DNA from: Sepiola atlantica
Taxonomy: Eukaryota; Mollusca; Cephalopoda; Sepiida; Sepiolidae
NCBI GenBank assembly: GCA_963556195.1
Contig: OY744525.1
Location: 27,695,769-27,759,768, forward strand
Direction of reading: 5' to 3'
DNA length: 64,000 nucleotides
The translations under genes were made by a program, and so were the position numbers. Below are positions 44,991 through 55,998 of this stretch, piece by piece. The notes below the pieces were generated by a model that saw nothing but the letters and a program-made list of their open reading frames with translations, was not told the DNA's origin and ran no database searches. Every line of letters begins with the position of its first letter. The stretch's first letter is position 1.

Positions 44991-46990
44991 TATTGAATTA
45001 TAATAATAAAAATATTAATAAAACAAAAAACATCACCCATCATTTTCAAAATAAATACGTGGAATACAAAACTAACTCTCTATATCTCTCTCACACAGTG
45101 CTTGATAGCGAAAGAATTATCGGGCCAGATCGAATATGTGATTTATGATAACGATTGGAATCTACTTAAAAAAAATCTAAATAACAAAGACTAAAAGTTT
45201 CCGTATGCCACTGGCTTATTAAAATCAAGTATCGATTTGTCAGAGGCATTGCGTTTTAGGTCTAACTTGGAAAATCCGACTGACTTAATTGTATATAGTA
45301 GATATAGTGCATGTGTGCGTGTGAAATACATCTTTAGCAAACTGTCATTTAAAACTCACCTCACATGTCGCTTGCGTGTCCATAACAAATTGTCCTGCGC
45401 ACACGTTGTGGCCTGTCACTGTTGGACTTAAGTGATGACAATGGTCAAAGGTCAGCAGAGGAACTTTGGCGTAGAATAAATAAGGGGAGATCGGACTTTC
45501 TACTGAAAGGCAAAAACACAAATGGATTGTTAGTTGTCAGGAATTAAGTCTTACAAACATAATGGGTTTATTATCTTATTACAATGGTGGTAGGTAGGTA
45601 GCATTTGGCCACAAGGAATTGTCACAAGCGCCTGTTTATTAGGAAAGAATTTAACTTAGTTGATTTAGAAAAGGATAATATTATTAATATTACTAGTGGA
45701 AACAATTAAAAAAAACCCTAAGAAATCTTGCTCCCACTCCTGAACACCTTTATAAGTAGTGTTAATCGAATTTCTAAATATCTGTAAGTATTAATTATTT
45801 TGTTCTATAGTTTAAAAAAAAAATTAATAAACATTTAAACGTTCGTATTCCTTCATAACTAAGAAATATAACAAATTGAGCCTAAGTGCGTAAAGGCGAG
45901 GATTCTTTTTTCAATTTTGGAATTTTGGAAAATTTAAAATAATTGTGTTTATACGCAAACACTGGAACAGTATGCACTATTTTATAGTAATTAAAAAAAA
46001 GAAGTAATACCCGTAAGAATATCAGCGTTTAATTAGAGTAGTAAGCGAATGATTGGACGTGATTAATAAATGATATATTTAAATTGGATTTCAGTGAAAA
46101 ATAAAAAGTAAATAAAATGTATAAATAACATGTTATGGGCGATGCTTCATTTTATTATGTTGTATACCTAATCTATGACGATGGATCAGTTCGGTCTGCC
46201 GCTTTCTCTCTAGGCGACTACTGAAAATCAAATCACTCATTTTGGATCAACGAAACTAAACTATTTAGTAATATATTTTTTAAAAACAAAATGTATGGCC
46301 CGTTTTGCTATGAATATTGTATGAATTTCTTCTTGTTCTTTATATATTTTGTAATCTGAAAACGAAATTTCATTATTTGTTGTTTTAATAGCCGCCCACA
46401 TGCTAGTCGGTGTAGTAATTAATATAACCCTATGTAGCGCACGGTGTAAGACGAAACAGTGACCCTAATGAGATTCATACCATATTTATGTTATGGTGTT
46501 CTGGGTCGAAGGAAGAGAACTTATTACTGTGGAAGGATTACTCGCTCCTACTTCCACGTTGAAATTAGTAATCAAAGAGAAAACGGCCGATAGGATAAAA
46601 TATGAAATTCGCTTAATTCTAACGAAATACATCTATAATTTCTGAAAACATGCATCAATAATCAGATTAAAGAGCATATGAAGCAGACTTCTATATGTAG
46701 CTTTCGTTTACGGAGCTATACTGGTCATTAAAATAGGTGAAAGTTTGACTTTACTTTACATATAAGATACTACCATAATTCTCAATTTCTGAAATAAAAG
46801 AAGCTTTGAAAATATGACGTAATACCCTTATAAATTGCGACGTAGTTTCGGTTACAGATATACACCAAAGTTAAATGATGAAGTAGAGAAAATTGAGTAC
46901 AAAAAAAAGAAAGGAAGTGAAGTGATATTAAAAAGAGATTTGCCTCATTTCAACATGAGTGAATTGACTTTTATTTATAGATGTGCAACC
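44991..46990. other. Intron sequence; no exon recognised
   Basis: AT-rich. Short frames (for example 65 codons at 46835-47032) lack any recognisable domain. Confidence 0.4.
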
Positions 46991-47410
46991 GCAAAATATC
47001 GTAACAGTAAACTTCAAGTACTTAAACCTTGAATTACGGCTACAATAAACTTTACTTGAATTTCAGTGTAGCGGTAATAATTCTTTGGATCACGATCTAC
47101 TGCAAACTTCAAGCAGTGGAACGTTTAATTTCGCGTTACAGTAAGCATGAAATATATAAACCTTGAATTACGCGCTACAGTTCACTTCAAATATATAAAC
47201 CTTGAATTTACGTAAAGAAGTACATTTTAAGTACATAAATCTTAAATTACACGTTACACTTAACTTTAAGTATAAAGAAATTTGAATTGTGCGCTACTGT
47301 AAACTTCAAGTGCGTAGAACTTGAATTACTCAAAGCAGTACACTTCAAGTACGCATATCTTAAATTAATTTGACTTTTAATCACGTACTACAGTAAACAT
47401 TAAATATATA
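46991..47410. repeat. Degenerate block of the 39-bp satellite
   Basis: About ten diverged units of cttgaattacgcgctacagt followed by acttcaagtatataaac, with variable spacing near 39-45 bp. Confidence 0.8.
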
Positions 47411-48046
47411 ACCCTCTGCAGAAAATATGGCACAATAAAAAGAAAAGAATAAAAAATTCTATCCATACAAAAATAATTAATTTTTATCGACGACTTTAGA
47501 CAATAAAAAAAATGAAGGGCTGGTAAAGATTGAGAGTTTAGTATGTTCGAGAACGTTCTAGATGAAAAAAAGAGTCGTTTTGTCTGTAATGAGAAATTGA
47601 GTAAGCATGTTCATTTCGGCTGGCGTCATACGAGTTTGAGAGTCACGATGTGTGTAAATGGGATATCTATTGTAGATGTGTGTGTGTGTGTGTATTAGTG
47701 TGTCTTTTTTTTTAGCGAGAGAATGCGTGTATGAACTGTGTACATAAGTTCGGTTAGCAGTTTGTATATGCTGTCGCTATGTTTAGTAGTTCATGTGTTT
47801 CCATCGTTATGTATGTAGAAGGCCTTCGGCTACAGAAGGCCTAAACAGGATTGTGCTGTGTGCACGTGTGTTGTCTCTGCAACATAATAGGAAGGCTAGA
47901 AAGAGAGCTGTGTGTTGGGATTCTTGTAGTACACGCACATTTTCGGCAGTGAATATCCTCGCTTCTGTGGTCGGCTGATTTGAGATTTTGTTCAATCGAG
48001 AGTCGATACGTAAAAACAACATTCACTGCTGTTGCTACTTCTGACA
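47411..48046. other. Unrelated insert between the two satellite blocks
   Basis: Contains a GT run at about 47678-47694 and poly-T. No gene. aaggccttcggctacagaag at 47819-47841 is an 8-bp-arm palindrome. Confidence 0.45.
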
Positions 48047-48690
48047 CCTTGAATTATGCGCTTTAGTACATTTCAAGTATACAAACCTTGAATTATGCGC
48101 TTTAGTACATTTCAAGTATACAAACCTTGAATTATGCGCTTTAGTACATTTCAAGTATACAAACCTTGAATAATGCGCTTTAGTACATTTCAAGTATACA
48201 AACCGTGAATTATGCGCTTTAGTACATTTCAAGTATACAAACCTTGAATTATGCGCTTTAGTACATTTCAAGTATACAAACCTTGAATTATGCGCTTTAG
48301 TACATTTCAAGTATACAAACCGTGAATTATGTGCTTTAGTACATTTCAAGTATACAAACCTTGAATTATGCGCTTTAGTACATTTCAAGTATACAAACCT
48401 TGAATTATGCGCTTTAGTACATTTCAAGTATACAAACCTTGAATTATGCGCTTTAGTACATTTCAAGTATACAAACCTTGAATTATGCGCTTTAGTACAT
48501 TTCAAGTATACAAACCTTGAATTATGCGCTTTAGTACATTTCAAGTATACAAACCTTGAATTATGCGCTTTAGTACATTTCAAGTATACAAACCTTGAAT
48601 TATGCGCTTTAGTACATTTCAAGTATACAAACCTTGAATTATGCGCTTTAGTACATTTGAAGTATACAAACCGTGAATTATGCAATACAG
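48047..48690. repeat. Homogeneous 39-bp satellite (~16 copies)
   Basis: Tandem units of ccttgaattatgcgctttag followed by tacatttcaagtatacaaa, nearly identical to each other. 39 bp equals 13 codons, so a long minus-strand frame (repeat HNSRFVYLKCTKA) stays open. This frame is not a gene. Confidence 0.97.
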
Positions 48691-48870
48691 GAAACTCCCG
48701 AGTTCGTAAAACTTGAATTGCTCTGCTACAGTGTAACTCTTAGGATTTATAAGGCACGTATAGATTGGACAATGTGCATGTGATCACTTATCCATTTAAG
48801 GATTGCGTGTATTGGCCAAATAGTAATCCCAATCACTGTTCCCTTAAGGGTCACATCAACAAGCCTAGAT

Positions 48871-49414
48871 GCCTACAGGGTGTTACAACAAAATCCTATC
48901 CTTGACAAAAAAAAAACGAAATAGGCAATAAAATAAAAATTGTATATGCAGAGACCCGACAATTTATTTAGCAACAGTTAGAGTTACATACTATATTATT
49001 TTTCAATATAACCGCCCGCGGTTGAAACGGGCATCTCAAAGCGAGCCCGAAATGAGTCACACACTTTGGCGACCATGCTCTTGTCTCTAGCGATGAACGC
49101 CTCCACGGCAGCCGTCAGGGAGTTGACTATGTTGTAGGCGTGCTTGTTGGTCTTGGCTTCGATCACACCCCTTAAGAAATAGTCAAGGAGGTTGCAGTTG
49201 AGTGAAGAGGGCAGCCACAAGTCCAGCGACCAGTTGTGAAGGACATTGTTGAGCAGTCACGCCTTGGTCGTCTTGCCCTTGTGTGCAGGAGCGGAATCCT
49301 GCTGGAAGACATAGAGGCGTCTGGCGGTAATTTTGTCCATCCAGGGCTTTACCACACTCCTCCTGGCAGATCTCGGTGGTGACTCTCAGTGTCACATTGT
49401 GCTGCAACACTCTG
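48871..49414 (-). pseudogene. Mariner/Tc1-type transposon, internally deleted
   Basis: Minus-strand transposase remnant covering only the C-terminal half. The second catalytic Asp region reads YVFQQDSAPAHKGKT (about 49320-49275). The third-acid region reads LWLPSSLNCNLLDYFLRGVI (about 49220-49160), where the family norm is a W-PxSPDLNPLDY motif, so SLNCN has lost the catalytic Asp. A TGA/TAA break separates the two. The 3' tail ends GGYIEK at about 48996. Terminal repeats CAGGGTGTTACAAC (from 48871) and the complement GCTGCAACACTCTG (to about 49414) match at 11 of 14 positions, and TA lies outside each end as expected. About half of a usual 1.3-kb element is gone. Dead copy in the protease intron. 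Confidence 0.85.
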
Positions 49415-49659
49415 TATATAAACTCAATTTCTTACAGTTCTTTCTTTTTTTCTTCTTTTAACTATTATGCTCAACGTCCGTTAACAACGGTTGACTGCCC
49501 TACGACACCAAGCCTGAGACATCTGTCTCGAGAGCAGCTCTCTTTCTACGACAAAAGAGTTAACAGCTATTAAACAAATCAAAATCAAAATAAGGGAAAA
49601 CTTAGGCGCTTTCGAAAATATAAAATTGCAAACAATACTATTGCTAGATTCTTCACTTC

Positions 49660-49935
49660 ACTATATACATACGAGACATCAAGGCAGGTGGCATCGACTC
49701 AGCAGGCTGGAAGTCTGTGACTGAAGACCGCAACCACGAAAAAAGTACTGTGAAGGCATGCTTCAAGAGGAGTGAGGAGAGGAGAGACCAGTATTTGAGA
49801 GAGAGGAGAGAGCACAGACGGCAGAGGGTTGAAACACATCTCTAAGAACCAGACACCACCTACATCTGTGGTAAATGCAACAGAGCCTGTCGATCAAAGG
49901 TAAGGCTTGCACAGTCACAGTAGATGCTGCAATTC
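49660..49935 (+). pseudogene. LINE C-terminal fragment with Cys-rich tail
   Basis: The plus strand reads ASLEESGEERRDQYL-like basic text, then TYICGKCNRACRSKVRLAQS (about 49858-49917), the CxxCxRxCxSxxGL-type Cys tail found at the C-terminus of many RT proteins of LINEs. Stops interrupt it. No RT domain nearby. Confidence 0.5.
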
Positions 49936-50247
49936 GGCAATGGACAAATTTGAGGCGCAGAACGCCATTGTCTCCTGAGAGAGAAGGATGCCAACAATAT
50001 ACATTCAATTCACCGATATTGGTTTTCTGCGCATGCATAGAAGACAGCGACGACGATGTCTGTGTATTACATTAATGGTAAATTAATGTATGTGTTTATT
50101 TTGTGTGTGAGACATTAAACAATCATCAGCAGTGTTAGTGTCAGTTTTGGCAGACCCTGCGTGTGTGTATGTATGTATATATGTGTGTGTGTGCGGGTAA
50201 GATCTCATTCCACTATTTTTGGTGCGAAATGGGAGTTTTAATTTCTT

Positions 50248-51303
50248 TTGCACCAGTTTCAAGTAATAGTTTTACTTATTTGCACCAGTTGTAAGTAATA
50301 GTTTTACTTATTTGCACCAGTTTAAAGTAATAGTTTTACTTATTTGCACCAGTTTCAAGTAATAGTTTTACTTATTTGCACCAGTTGTAAGTAATAGTTT
50401 TACTTATTTGCACCAGTTTAAAGTAATAGTTTTACTTATTTGCACCAGTTTCAAGTAATAGTTTTACTTATTTGCACCAGTTGTAAGTAATAGTTTTACT
50501 TATTTGCACCAGTTTAAAGTAATAGTTTTACTTATTTGCACCAGTTTCAAGTAATAGTTTTACTTATTTGCACCAGTTGTAAGTAATAGTTTTACTTATT
50601 TGCACCAGTTTAAAGTAATAGTTTTACTTATTTGCACCAGTTTCAAGTAATAGTTTTACTTATTTGCACCAGTTGTAAGTAATAGTTTTACTTATTTGCA
50701 CCAGTTTAAAGTAATAGTTTTACTTATTTGCACCAGTTGTAAGTAATAGTTTTACTTATTTGCACCAGTTTCAAGTAATAGTTTTACTTATTTGCACCAG
50801 TTGTAAGTAATAGTTTTACTTATTTGCACCAGTTTAAAGTAATAGTTTTACTTATTTGCACCAGTTTCAAGTAATAGTTTTACTTATTTGCACCAGTTGT
50901 AAGTAATAGTTTTACTTATTTGCACCAGTTTAAAGTAATAGTTTTACTTATTTGCACCAGTTTCAAGTAATAGTTTTACTTATTTGCACCAGTTGTAAGT
51001 AATAGTTTTACTTATTTGCACCAGTTTAAAGTAATAGTTTTACTTATTTGCACCAGTTTCAAGTAATAGTTTTACTTATTTGCACCAGTTGTAAGTAATA
51101 GTTTTACTTATTTGCACCAGTTTAAAGTAATAGTTTTACTTATTTGCACCAGTTTAAAGTAATAGTTTTACTTATTTGCACCAGTTTCAAGTAATAGTTT
51201 TACTTATTTGCACCAGTTGTAAGTAATAGTTTTACTTATTTGCACCAGTTTAAAGTAATAGTTTTACTTATTTGCACCAGTTTCAAGTAATAGTTTTACT
51301 ACT
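50248..51303. repeat. 32-bp minisatellite with 96-bp higher-order structure
   Basis: Thirty-three units of ttgcaccagttNNaagtaat followed by agttttacttat. Units come in three variants (cagtttcaag, cagttgtaag, cagtttaaag) that recur in fixed order, giving a 96-bp trimer. The order breaks only near 50730 (one variant skipped) and near 51150 (one variant doubled). Each unit contains the short hairpin AAGTAATAGTTTTACTT. Confidence 0.97.
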
Positions 51304-51550
51304 GTTAACTTTCTTTCCTTCATTTGATTTAAAGATCGTATTTGCCTCTGCACAAATTATTCTAATATGAACAACTTTACAACATTTCGGACAAGCAACT
51401 ATATTTTCAATTGATTTTTTTATTGTGCATTCACTCTGGCAACACCGGATAGATGCAGCAGGTATTTCATAAGAGAAGATAAGAAAGACAGTGTATGAAG
51501 TGAATGCATGAAATAAAAACAAACAACAAAAAAAAACTTATGTTACGTAC

Positions 51551-51682
51551 ATGTTGTTCGGCCCCAACCTGCGATGGAACAGTTTGCGAGTAAAACGTCA
51601 TTTGGTGCTGCTAGAGTCAAAGTTTGGAGACATTTCGACAGTTTTACGGGTCTGGATAATTTCAAGATGGCCACATCATTTA
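51551..51682 (-). CDS. Trypsin-like serine protease exon (catalytic Asp)
   Basis: The minus-strand exon begins after tatttcag (acceptor) with TA completing a codon. It reads NDVAILKLSRPVKLS, which holds the catalytic aspartate in the S1 motif D-(I/V)-A-L-L-K-L. It then reads CLQTLTLAAP, followed by CSIAGWGRTT, the conserved C-x-x-x-G-W-G strand, and ends ...ACAT before the donor gtacgtaa. Its length is 132 bp. The incoming phase matches the exon ending at 54940 (G + TA gives Val). The outgoing phase (one base) requires a downstream exon starting with two bases. That exon was not found in the 10.7 kb before 40848. Confidence 0.9.
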
Positions 51683-51848
51683 CTGAAATAAAAATAGTAT
51701 ACATATTTAATTAGCAATTGTGATCCTTGCAAAGGCTTGGATCGTGTTCTTCTTGAGCATATATTGTTATTGGCTTGTCCCCGATTGCTGGCAAACATGG
51801 GGAAAACTATTCTCTCATATTAGTTGTAATGATAAAAACATGCTATAC

Positions 51849-51924
<76 letters not shown>

Positions 51925-52465
51925 GTCGCGTTCATTTCTCCATGTACAGTGGGCTCTCTAAGAGCAAAGCAAAAGATGCCTGTAAAAATCAGCCCAGCCT
52001 CTCCTCCGTTTTCCAATCAGCTCGCCGTATTCATCAAGCTACCGACTTTGCTAAATCTCAACCTGTCAAAACAACCATGCCTTGAATTCTCAAATAAAAC
52101 CGAAATCTGACCCGACAGATTCAATCGCTAACCTATATTTTTCATAACCTTATTATTTTCGAAGTAATTTTAAAACTCTGTTTGCAACACGAGGGAACTT
52201 CAGAATGGAAATTTTAATTTAAAGATTATTTTTGCATAACCTAGACATTATTTCAAGGAAATATTATTATCAAAAGTAAATTATACAGATAGATGAAGAA
52301 ATACACCGTGGAATTTCTACTGAACCCCTGTAGTTAAGTAATAATGTAAATAGCAACAATAATCAGATTTAAATCTATCAGACACTTCAATATGCACAAA
52401 TAATCAACAGGCATCATATTTAAATATAAGAGGGGGACATTACTGTACACAAATGAGCAATAAAC
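51683..52465. other. Intron with TA microsatellite
   Basis: (TA)n at about 51852-51921. Nothing coding; the frames over the TA run are low complexity. Confidence 0.5.
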
Positions 52466-52515
52466 CTGAAGAAGGCCGGAGAGAATATCGTACGAAACGT
52501 AGTATAAATACATCA
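52466..52515 (+). ncRNA. Hammerhead-like motif
   Basis: CTGAAGA (52466-52472), ggccggagagaatatcgta, GAAAC (52494-52498), then gtagtataaatacatc. The 3' stem GTA/TAC replaces GTT/AAC of the other copies, a compensatory change, and ends in ATC. Stem II is weak here. Confidence 0.4.
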
Positions 52516-53397
52516 ACTTTGATGGGGAAAGTAATGTAAATAAACTTGTATTATTATAGCTTTCTGCCTTTGTTTCTTCATAAGGGGTTCCAAATATGAC
52601 ACTTTGTAATATACTTAAATGCTTATGTATGACGTTGCTCCTTATTGTTATGTGTCATATAGACATTATCTTTGTCGAGGACATTCGCTTGTAACTCGTC
52701 AAGATGCCACATATAAAAAAAACTGGAAATCTGGACTTACTTGGTGTCTTTCGGTAGTTGATCATTTATCATTTAGAGGGTTATTTTTTCAAGCAAGATT
52801 AAGACAAAAGGAAGACTCCAAAACGAAAGCATTTTACATTCACTGTTATTTCTTACTCTTAGATTAATTTCTATGTACAGCAGGTTCCTTAATGAAGACC
52901 CCACTAGGGGAGCAAATGACAGGACACCCTCGCTTCTCAAAAATAAGTTTACTCTCCGTCGTCTTTCGATCAGTTCACCGTATTTATCACTATCTGCTTT
53001 TATTTTTAAACATCACAAATTTATCTACCGACTTCCCTGAAGCACAAACTGTCAAAATCACCCGGAACTTGAATTTTCAGATGCAACCAATATGTTTCGC
53101 TAACCTATATTTTGTGTAACCTTATTTTTTTCCAAATAATTTTAAACCTATGTGGACATTTTAATTTAAAGATTATTTTTGCGTAACTTACTTATCTCAA
53201 GTTAAATCTTGTTCCAAATGTTTCATGGAAACACTAGCAAATAGACCCGATGTTGCTAGGGATTTAGTGAGGAACACTATGTCTTTTCTCACTATGCTCA
53301 TAACACTATATTACTTTATTTGTCTTTTCTGTTTTTACTGCCCTTTCTTTAATATAGTCGAAAGGAACTGAAATTTTGGACCCCCCTGTATAAGTGT
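52516..53397. other. Intron sequence; no gene
   Basis: Short frames only; diverged direct copies of tttaatttaaagattatttt near 52212 and 53159. Confidence 0.4.
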
Positions 53398-53404
53398 CTT
53401 ATAC

Positions 53405-53867
53405 TAGGGGTGGGACGTAATGGGTGAAAATTTCAGATTCATGCGAGTAGTATTTTTTTGTGTTCATTTATACATACATAACACTAAACAATCAAACATT
53501 TTGAAAATTTTGCAAAATTCAGAAGGTGCAGGCCAAAAATAGCCGTTAGGGCTCCACTGGACTCAAAATCCATCATTTTTCGGTGAAAAAGTGGTTTCAT
53601 GCGACATTGCAGGTCCTAAAACATCCTCAAAAGCTATGAATGGATATAGATGGTTAAATCTGATATAGTACTTTAATTTAGGACCATTTTCAGGCTGTGA
53701 AAGGGTTTTCATGAATGTAAAATAGCCAAAAGCTAGTGGCCTGCACCTTCTGAATTTTGCAAATTTTTCAAAATGTTTGATTGTTTAGTGTTATTTATGT
53801 ATAAATGAACACAAAAAAATACTACTCGCATGAATCTGAAATTTTCACCCATTACGTCCCACCCCTA
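53405..53867. mobile_element. MITE with ~130-bp terminal inverted repeats
   Basis: Starts TAGGGGTGGGACGTAATGGG and ends with the exact complement. Arms 53405-53540 and 53735-53867 are almost identical. CTTATAC lies at 53398-53404 and 53868-53874 (7-bp direct repeat). The interior has no ORF. Superfamily uncertain. Confidence 0.92.
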
Positions 53868-53874
53868 CTTATAC

Positions 53875-54475
53875 ACACGGTTTAGAATTATGTATTTGAA
53901 CTTTAAAGAGGGTTTTGCCCGCATAACTCCCTTATAGGGGTCACATAAAGGTTCGGCACATAAAGGGACACATAGAGATTCGGGACCACTTCCATTGTCT
54001 TCTACAGAGGATTTTATACATATAATGTAAAATTCATGAAAATATGAATATATTTGAAGTTTTAAGGGAGGTTCTACCTCCACCCCTATAACTCCCTTAC
54101 ATAGACATTTAGAGATTCGAGACCACTTCTATTGCTTTCCCCAGAAAATTTTATACGTACGATGTAAATTTCATCAACATTTTAAGACTTAAGAAAGGTT
54201 CTGCCCGCAGGCTCCCTTAGAGGGCACTTGGTGATTCGTGACCACTGCCATTGTCTTACTCGTAAAATTTTATAGATATGATTTAAATTTCATCAAAATA
54301 GGATATATTAGAAGTTTTGAGGGGGTTCTTCTCTCATAGCCTCCCTAGAGGTTCACTTATAGATTCAGGATTACTTCCATTGTCTTCCCCGGAAAATTTT
54401 ACAAATACACACACTATTAGATTTTATGTAAACTCTCTAACATTCTTTCTATAGAGAACACAAACACACACACAT
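53875..54475 (-). mobile_element. Modular non-coding repeat (family M), four internal units
   Basis: Four units of 115-135 bp marked by ccattgtcttcc(c)cgGAAAATTTTA-type text (near 53994, 54131, 54248 and 54377). The terminus ctctaacattctttctatag is the complement of the start of 27690-28210. The MITE at 53405 abuts or interrupts its other end. Confidence 0.7.
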
Positions 54476-54635
54476 ACACACACATACATTGGCAGGACCT
54501 GTGGAAATTCCACAGTTGTATACTGCATCTGTTATTATATTACTGCCGTGATTAAAAAGAGTTTGTCACTTATTTCTATTTTATGGATATCTAGCGCGAG
54601 CGTAGACACCACTATATTGTTGTACTATCTTTAAA

Positions 54636-54682
54636 CAGAACAGATACTACACCTTTATCCTAGCTCATAGGCTAAGAAAGTG
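54636..54682 (-). repeat. U2 snRNA 5'-end-like fragment
   Basis: Read on the minus strand: acactttcttagcctatgag then ctaggataaaggtgtagtat and ctgttc. It keeps GTGTAGTATCTGTTC of U2 and a distorted upstream stem. gttcgagtcccac at 54690-54703 on the plus strand is tRNA B-box-like. Confidence 0.5.
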
Positions 54683-54939
54683 TATTTTAGTTCGAGTCCC
54701 ACATTCGACATCAAATGAAATAATAAAAGAATATTTTATTTTTGCATTGCATCGTCAGCGATCGGGCGATCTGATCTTTTAAAAATGGGGGTGGAGGGTG
54801 ATAACGTACGTACGAACACGAAATGCGTTAGCGTATTATTATATAGATAGATGTAGGATCCGTCACTGTCCACATATTTAAACGACGTCATTACAAAAAT
54901 AGTTTATTTGGAAAACATGTGTAAGTAAAAATGTTTTAC

Positions 54940-55061
54940 CTAATTGTGGAGATCTGCTGAAATTTTCATGCTTGACAATTTCCATCACTGGAATTCGGAT
55001 CGCCATTTCCTCGGAATCAGTTGATCCAAAAAGCACAAAGAATGTGTACCTGTCATCATCG
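54940..55061 (-). CDS. Trypsin-like serine protease exon (between His and Asp)
   Basis: A 122-bp exon preceded by attaatgtcag (acceptor at 55062-55064) and followed by the donor gtaaaa. It starts with one base (C) that completes the Val codon begun in the His exon (GT + C), then reads DDDRYTFFVLFGSTDS and IPVMEIVKHENFSRSPQL. This fits the S1 segment after the catalytic His: the strand 'Y-x-V-x-x-G-S' and the 'I-x-K-H-x-x-F' element before the catalytic Asp exon. It ends in G, completed by TA of the next exon. The consistent phases at both ends are the main support, because the sequence here is less conserved. Confidence 0.85.
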
Positions 55062-55847
55062 CTGACATTAATAAATAAATAAATGAATAAATACATTAAT
55101 TAATTAAAGTTAACACAAATGGATGAATTTTACTTCATCATTGTACAGGATGACCATAAAAATGCCACCCATGGAATCGTAAATAAAGTCTACAGTCCTT
55201 TTGGCAATCCAAACATATTTGATACAAATAAAATTTTATGTCTGATTTGTCCACCGTATGTCAGAATAAAATGTCCAACAGTCTTTGTTTTATCCCCGTT
55301 CAATTATATGATCTAAATGTGCACCTCCGCGTTGACCAATACTGAGTGCTACTTAATGGTCGTTAAGAAGTTTTGGGCAGACGACAAAGTGTTGTGAGAT
55401 CAACAATGGTTTCAACAGAATCGGACAACTTTACATGTTAGATTATGGATGATGGGTCCACTAGTATAGATTTTGCACATGTGAATGAATACGGTCACAA
55501 TGACCTGCCTGTGTGTAAAACAAACAACGTTTTCAAAGTGTATTTTGGACTGATCTGACATCGAGGTCAGATTTGATGAAGTAAGGTCAGAATTGGCAGA
55601 CTCAAAGCGATGTGTGGATGAGAGCACCGACGGATATGACGTCACTTCCCTTTCATTACAAAAAAATATTATAAGAGTTTGTCTCACAGTCAAAGAAAAC
55701 CACTCCAAAGATAAAACAAAAACAAAATGAAAAAAAAAGTCACATTATTTAAATATTTCAAATACATAAATACTCCACACCCTCCCACACATACAATCAA
55801 ATGTTTCAATTACTAATTAACTTACTCCGTTTATTATGGATACATAC
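55062..55847. other. Intron of the protease gene
   Basis: 786-bp intron. ttgtccaccgtatgtcagaa ... gtccaacagtctttgtttta (55250-55295) resembles 13960-14000, a shared dispersed repeat. A 98-codon minus frame (55412-55708) has no domain. Confidence 0.55.
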
Positions 55848-55998
55848 ACGCAGTGGGCAGCCGTCACCACGTGACGTTCATCGAGCAGGGTGCCGCCGCA
55901 GGTGAGTCTCTCGTGAACTGAATAACCGCGGACGTAGGCGATGTATGGAATCTGACATCTTCTGGCTAGGCGGCCTTTCACGATTTGTTGAGTGCAGA
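55848..55998 (-). CDS. Trypsin-like serine protease exon (activation site and catalytic His)
   Basis: A 151-bp exon after the acceptor ttcttaacag. It reads CTQQIVKGRLA (the zymogen activation region), then IPYIAYVRGYS, TCGGTLLDERHVVTAAHC with the catalytic histidine, and ends GT before the donor gtatgt. The usual activation sequence is R-I-V-G-G; here the residue before Ile is Gln and the second Gly is Lys. Activation by a trypsin-like enzyme would therefore be abnormal, or the site has drifted. Cys in CTQQ could make the propeptide disulphide typical of two-chain S1 proteases. A downstream gtaagt (about 55830) is an alternative donor, but only the gtatgt donor gives the correct phase for the next exon. 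Confidence 0.92.

Noticed and set aside
48035..48685. 216-codon repetitive frame on the minus strand
   Set aside because: Product of the 39-bp (13-codon) satellite; no start context, splice or domain evidence.
51283..51522. Cys-rich minus frame (ACPKCCKVVHIRIICAEANT) as the missing protease exon
   Set aside because: No acceptor gives the needed two-base start, the Cys before GDSGG is missing, and part of it overlaps a SINE-like tail.
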